42,877 nucleotides of DNA from assembly GCA_022827025.1 (NCBI GenBank), contig JAJDTT010000262.1, positions 1 through 42,877 on the forward strand, in the 5' to 3' direction. Shown here piece after piece: positions 39,773 through 42,877 of the stretch. A program made the translations under genes and the position numbers. A model generated the notes under the pieces. That model had not been told where the DNA came from. It was given only the letters and a program-made list of their open reading frames with translations, and ran no database searches. This DNA comes from Acidobacteriota bacterium (GTDB lineage Bacteria; Acidobacteriota; UBA6911; RPQK01; JAJDTT01). Numbering within the stretch: position 1 is the stretch's first letter; each line of letters opens with the position of its first letter.

Positions 39773-41134
39773 ATGAAACGGTTCCCGGCATTGGTATCTT
39801 GCCATCTCATTATTGCGGTCGCCCTTTCGGCGTGCTCGGCGCCGGGTCTGGCTTCCGAGGGAACGCTCCATGTGGGCTGGGCCGAGGTGGAGATCACGCC
39901 GCCCCGGGAAGTGGCCCTCGTGGGTCAGATGCACCCGCGCATCGCCGGCCGGGCCCGGGACCCGCTGACGGCGACGGTCCTGGCGCTCGAGACGAAGCAG
40001 GACGGCCGGTCCCTGGAGCAGGCCGTCATGATCTCCTGCGATCTCGGCTACATCCGGCAGGTCACCGAAGAGGGTCTGCGGCGTTCCGTCTCCCAAGAGC
40101 TGAAGGACCTCGACCCGGAGAAGGTGTTCCTTCACGCCACCCACACCCATACCGCCCCGGGACAGGTCGACGGCACCTTCAGCATCTGGTGGGGTGACGA
40201 ACCGCCGCCGGTGGCCATGAGCTCAACCGAGTACGGACGGTGGTTGGTGGACCGGTTGTCCGAGGGTCTGGCGAAAGCCTGGCAGAGCCGCAAGCCGGCC
40301 GCCATGAGCTGGGGACTGGGACAAGCCGTGGTCGGACACAACCGCCGCGCCGTCTATCGCGGCGGCGAGTCGGTGATGTACGGGGACACCAGCCGGGACG
40401 ACTTCATGGGGATCGAAGGGTTCGAGGACCCTGGGGTGCCGATGCTCTTCTTCTGGAATGACCGGGAGGAGCTCACCGGCGTCGTGATCAACCTGGCCGC
40501 TCCCTCGCAGGAGACGGAAGGCCTCTCGGAGGTTTCCGCCGACTTCTGGCACGAGGTCCGGCAGGAAGTCCGAAAACGCCATCAAGCCGACTGGTTCATC
40601 TTTCCTCAATGCGCCGCTTCCGGCGACATCTCGCCGCACCTGATGTTTCGCAAGCGCGCCGAGCAGATCATGCTGGAGCGCAAGGGCATTTCCAGCCGCC
40701 AGGAGATCGCCCTCCGCATCGCCGGCGCCCTGGACGCCGTTCTGCCCTACTCCAAACCCGGACTCAAAAAGAGATTGCCGCTCCGGCACAAGATCCTGTA
40801 TCTGGATCTTCCGAGAGCCGATCCGTCGAGGAAGCCGCCCTATCCCATCGACGGCGGCGGAAAATTCCGCGTCCACGTGATCCGGCTGGGCGACGTCGCG
40901 CTGGTGAGCGTCCCTTTTGAGCTCTACCTGGAATATTCCATCCGCATCCAGGCGCGAAGCCCGGCCGTGTTGACCTTCACGGTGCAATTGGCAAGCCAGT
41001 TGGCGGGGTACCTTCCGACGACGGAAGCCGTCGCCGGCGGCGGATACAGCGCCGACCAGTTCCTGGTCGGCCCCGAAGGGGGAGACGTGCTGGTCGACGA
41101 AGTCCTGAAGACCATCCACTCGCTCTTTCGATAG
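39773..41134 (+). CDS. Neutral/alkaline ceramidase-like lipoprotein
   Basis: This 453-residue protein starts at 39773 with GGAG 7 nt upstream and a lipoprotein signal (lipobox LSAC, Cys20); a GTG at 39740 and ATGs at 39749 and 39767 are in frame but worse placed. The mature N-terminus HVGWAEVEITPP and the metal motif HATHTHTAPG match the neutral/alkaline non-lysosomal ceramidase-like fold. Later segments include VNLAAPSQETEG, FPQCAASGDISPH and LPTTEAVAGGGYSADQFLVGPEGG. True ceramidases are around 650-700 residues with a C-terminal domain that is missing here, so this is the short form, frequent near sulfatases and permeases, with unknown substrate. The permease gene follows 87 bp downstream. 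Confidence 0.82.
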   Translation: MKRFPALVSCHLIIAVALSACSAPGLASEGTLHVGWAEVEITPPREVALVGQMHPRIAGRARDPLTATVLALETKQDGRSLEQAVMISCDLGYIRQVTEEGLRRSVSQELKDLDPEKVFLHATHTHTAPGQVDGTFSIWWGDEPPPVAMSSTEYGRWLVDRLSEGLAKAWQSRKPAAMSWGLGQAVVGHNRRAVYRGGESVMYGDTSRDDFMGIEGFEDPGVPMLFFWNDREELTGVVINLAAPSQETEGLSEVSADFWHEVRQEVRKRHQADWFIFPQCAASGDISPHLMFRKRAEQIMLERKGISSRQEIALRIAGALDAVLPYSKPGLKKRLPLRHKILYLDLPRADPSRKPPYPIDGGGKFRVHVIRLGDVALVSVPFELYLEYSIRIQARSPAVLTFTVQLASQLAGYLPTTEAVAGGGYSADQFLVGPEGGDVLVDEVLKTIHSLFR

Positions 41135-41142
41135 AGGCTGGT

Positions 41143-41160
41143 GGGGACTTTCCTGTCCCC
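41143..41160. repeat. Stem-loop between the ceramidase-like gene and the permease
   Basis: GGGGAC pairs with GTCCCC around TTTCCT (reverse complement AGGAAA). It begins 8 bp after the ceramidase-like stop. Confidence 0.65.
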
Positions 41161-41221
41161 CCGATTCGCATGAGCGACACCGAGTAATAACGGAATATTT
41201 CTTCGACAGGATTCCCTCGAC

Positions 41222-42661
41222 ATGACCAAACTCATTCCCCGCCCCCAGTTGAGGAAAGCGGTCAGCGCCCGCCAGTTCTTCATGCTGGCCTACGGCACGG
41301 TGGTCGGCGTGGGGTGGCTCGTCTACCCCGGCGTCTGGCTCTCCACGTCCGGCCCTCTCGGGGCCATCGCCGGTTTCGCGGGGGGCGGCGTGATCATGCT
41401 GGTGATCGCACTCTGCTACGCAGAGATGGCGGGGATGTTCCCCGTCTCCGGCGGCGAGGTCGCGTACACCTACGAAGTCTACGGTCTGCGCCTCTCCTTC
41501 CTGTGCGGTTGGTTGCTGGCCTTCGAGTACATCGCGGTGACCAGTTGGGAAGCGATCTCGCTGGCCCTGATCGCGGACGCCCTCTTCCCGGGCGTTTCGG
41601 GACCGGAACTCTATTCCGTCGGCGGGCATCCGGTGCGCCTGGGGAGCCTTCTGATCGCACTGGGCGGCATGGTCCTGATGACGGCCCTGATCTATCGCGG
41701 GATGAAGCTGGCGGCCCGCTTTCAGGAAGTGCTCACGGCCGTCTTCATCGCGTCCTGTGCCGTCTTCATCATTGCCGGGATCGCCTTCGGAGCGGCGGCC
41801 AACCTGGAACCGCTCTTCCACCGCGACCAGGTGGGATCGGTCTGGCCCGGAATATTGGCGGCCTTGATGACGGCTCCGTTCTTCATGGCGGGTTTCGACA
41901 CCATCCCCCAGGTCATGGAGGAGAAGTCGCCGGGAACCCCCATGAGAAGGGCCGCGCTGATGATGGTGGCCTCCATCGCCGCGGGCGGGACCTTCTACTG
42001 CCTGCTGATTCTCTCGATGTCCATGGCCACCCCGTGGCAGGAGGCGGTCCGATTGGAGGGTCTGACCACCGCCGCCACCTACGAATCCAGGTTCGATTCG
42101 CCGCTGATTGGAAGGATCATCGTGTTCACCGGGCTGCTGGGCCTCATCACGACGCTCAATCCCATCTTCATTGCAGCCTCGCGGCTGGTGTTCGCATTGG
42201 GCCGGGCCCGCATGATTCCGGCCGGATTCGCCGCGGTCCATCCCGTGTTCGGGTCTCCCGGCCGAGCGGTTCTCCTGGTCGGCCTGATCGGCGCGTTGGG
42301 GAGTTTTCTGGGCCGCGGAGGCCTCTCTCCCATCGTCGGCATGGCGGTCATGTGCCTGGCCACCGTCTTCTTTTTCGTCTGCCTGGGCGTCCTGATCCTG
42401 CGGGTGAAACGGCCCGGCGCCCCTCGTCCCTTCCGCGTCCCGGGCGGCGTCTTCACCGCCGGCCTGGGGGTTGCCGGCACGTTGTTCTTTTTGGCCGTTG
42501 CGGTCTACGAGCCGTACGCAAACTCCGACGGTTTTCCCCTGGAATGGACCCTCTTTATCGGCGGCGTGCTGCTGGGCCTGTTCTTCTGGCTGATTGCCGG
42601 CAGGGTCCGGACCGGAGTGACCGAGAAAGACCGCCGCAGACTGATCCTGGGAGAAGATTGA
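41222..42661 (+). CDS. APC-superfamily amino-acid permease
   Basis: This 479-residue inner-membrane transporter has about 12 hydrophobic segments. Helix 1 contains YGTVVGVGWLVYPG, the glycine-rich substrate-binding unwound segment of amino acid/polyamine/organocation permeases (usual G-x-G-I-G). Helix 3 follows FPVSGGEVAYTYEVYG, a conserved loop. It should import an amino acid or amine by H+ or Na+ coupling. Its position behind the ceramidase-like gene, in a region with amine and sarcosine oxidases, suggests an amine or amino-acid ligand. ATG 41222 lies after AGGATTCC, a modest ribosome site. Confidence 0.88.
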   Translation: MTKLIPRPQLRKAVSARQFFMLAYGTVVGVGWLVYPGVWLSTSGPLGAIAGFAGGGVIMLVIALCYAEMAGMFPVSGGEVAYTYEVYGLRLSFLCGWLLAFEYIAVTSWEAISLALIADALFPGVSGPELYSVGGHPVRLGSLLIALGGMVLMTALIYRGMKLAARFQEVLTAVFIASCAVFIIAGIAFGAAANLEPLFHRDQVGSVWPGILAALMTAPFFMAGFDTIPQVMEEKSPGTPMRRAALMMVASIAAGGTFYCLLILSMSMATPWQEAVRLEGLTTAATYESRFDSPLIGRIIVFTGLLGLITTLNPIFIAASRLVFALGRARMIPAGFAAVHPVFGSPGRAVLLVGLIGALGSFLGRGGLSPIVGMAVMCLATVFFFVCLGVLILRVKRPGAPRPFRVPGGVFTAGLGVAGTLFFLAVAVYEPYANSDGFPLEWTLFIGGVLLGLFFWLIAGRVRTGVTEKDRRRLILGED

Positions 42662-42691
42662 CGAGGGTAGCGCCATAAGCGGCGTCCGGAG

Positions 42692-42868
42692 CGGCGACTT
42701 TCTAGTCGCCGGCTGGGACCGGCGTCCGGAGCGGCGTCTGGAGCGGCGTCGTCCTCGGCGCCGACTGGGACCGGCGTCCTTCCGGGCGCCGGGCGCTGGC
42801 GACGTGGAGCGGCGACTCAGCCGGAGAACGACGCGACCCCGCAGGGCACCCACACACAAGGGGTGCCC
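42692..42868. repeat. Stem-loop cluster at the right edge
   Basis: The final 216 bp hold no gene. Stem-loops: CGGCGACT/AGTCGCCG around TTCT (42692-42711); CGGCGTCG/CGGCGCCG around TCCT with one wobble (42744-42763); CCGGCGTCC/GGGCGCCGG around TTCC with one wobble (42771-42792); and GGGCACCC/GGGTGCCC around ACACACAAG (42844-42868), whose loop differs from the others. CCATAAGCG at 42673 repeats the end of the 168-bp inverted-repeat element at 28785. Confidence 0.75.
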
Positions 42869-42877
42869 CTACGGTCA

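Noticed and set aside
40223-42859. Long antisense open frame of 878 codons opposite the ceramidase-like and permease genes
   Set aside because: Low-complexity Gln/Asp/Arg-rich product with no recognisable domain; explained by codon bias of the G+C-rich genes on the other strand.

Overview
The window is a G+C-rich bacterial chromosome segment carrying about 28 intact genes, one gene cut by the left edge, one frameshifted gene and one gene remnant. The gene mix suggests an Acidobacteriota-like organism: an Oar-type TonB-dependent receptor with a carboxypeptidase-regulatory N-domain, a PPC / DUF1549-DUF1553 / DUF1501 operon, a HEAT-tailed sulfatase, an FG-GAP/UnbV protein, and many Tat or lipoprotein signals. 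This is inference; Planctomycetota or other sponge/marine lineages share some of these families. I saw no rRNA, tRNA, CRISPR, integrase or phage genes.

Layout. 1-4433: sulfatase C-terminus, a YkvI-like membrane transporter, an APH-like kinase and a MORN-repeat protein. 4894-13854: a co-directional block of TonB receptor, PPC-domain protein, DUF1549/DUF1553 haem-motif protein and Tat-exported DUF1501 protein. 13891-14455: a HicAB-like pair. 14917-19449: aldo/keto reductase, ThuA protein, a homocysteine-methyltransferase remnant, a BNR-type Tat protein and an amidohydrolase. 19472-24632: a complete heterotetrameric sarcosine oxidase operon in the order soxBDAG. 24862-28771: two PhyH-type dioxygenases (the second frameshifted) flanking a CocE/NonD hydrolase lipoprotein. 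29061-35326: beta-propeller protein, GH10-like lipoprotein, copper amine oxidase and a second amidohydrolase. 35967-42661: FG-GAP/UnbV protein coupled to a glutamate-1-semialdehyde-aminotransferase-like enzyme, a ceramidase-like lipoprotein and an amino-acid permease.

Together the genes point to a heterotroph that imports and degrades host- or detritus-derived compounds: sulfated glycans (sulfatase, GH-like), N-methylated and primary amines (sarcosine oxidase, copper amine oxidase), and ester or amide substrates (CocE, amidohydrolases, ceramidase-like).

The most unusual content is between the genes. More than 30 short stem-loops share one design: a G+C-rich stem whose sequence differs from copy to copy while staying complementary, closed by a purine loop centred on GGA, GGAA, AGAA or AGGA. 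They occur singly, in tandem, and as a ~125-bp composite present twice. They sit at five of six convergent gene junctions. They supply the stop codon or C-terminal tail of four proteins, using all three reading frames of one shared unit, and one lies inside the HicB-like gene. One such locus is interrupted by a 168-bp inverted-repeat element that looks like a MITE, and a related uninterrupted locus is present in the same window.
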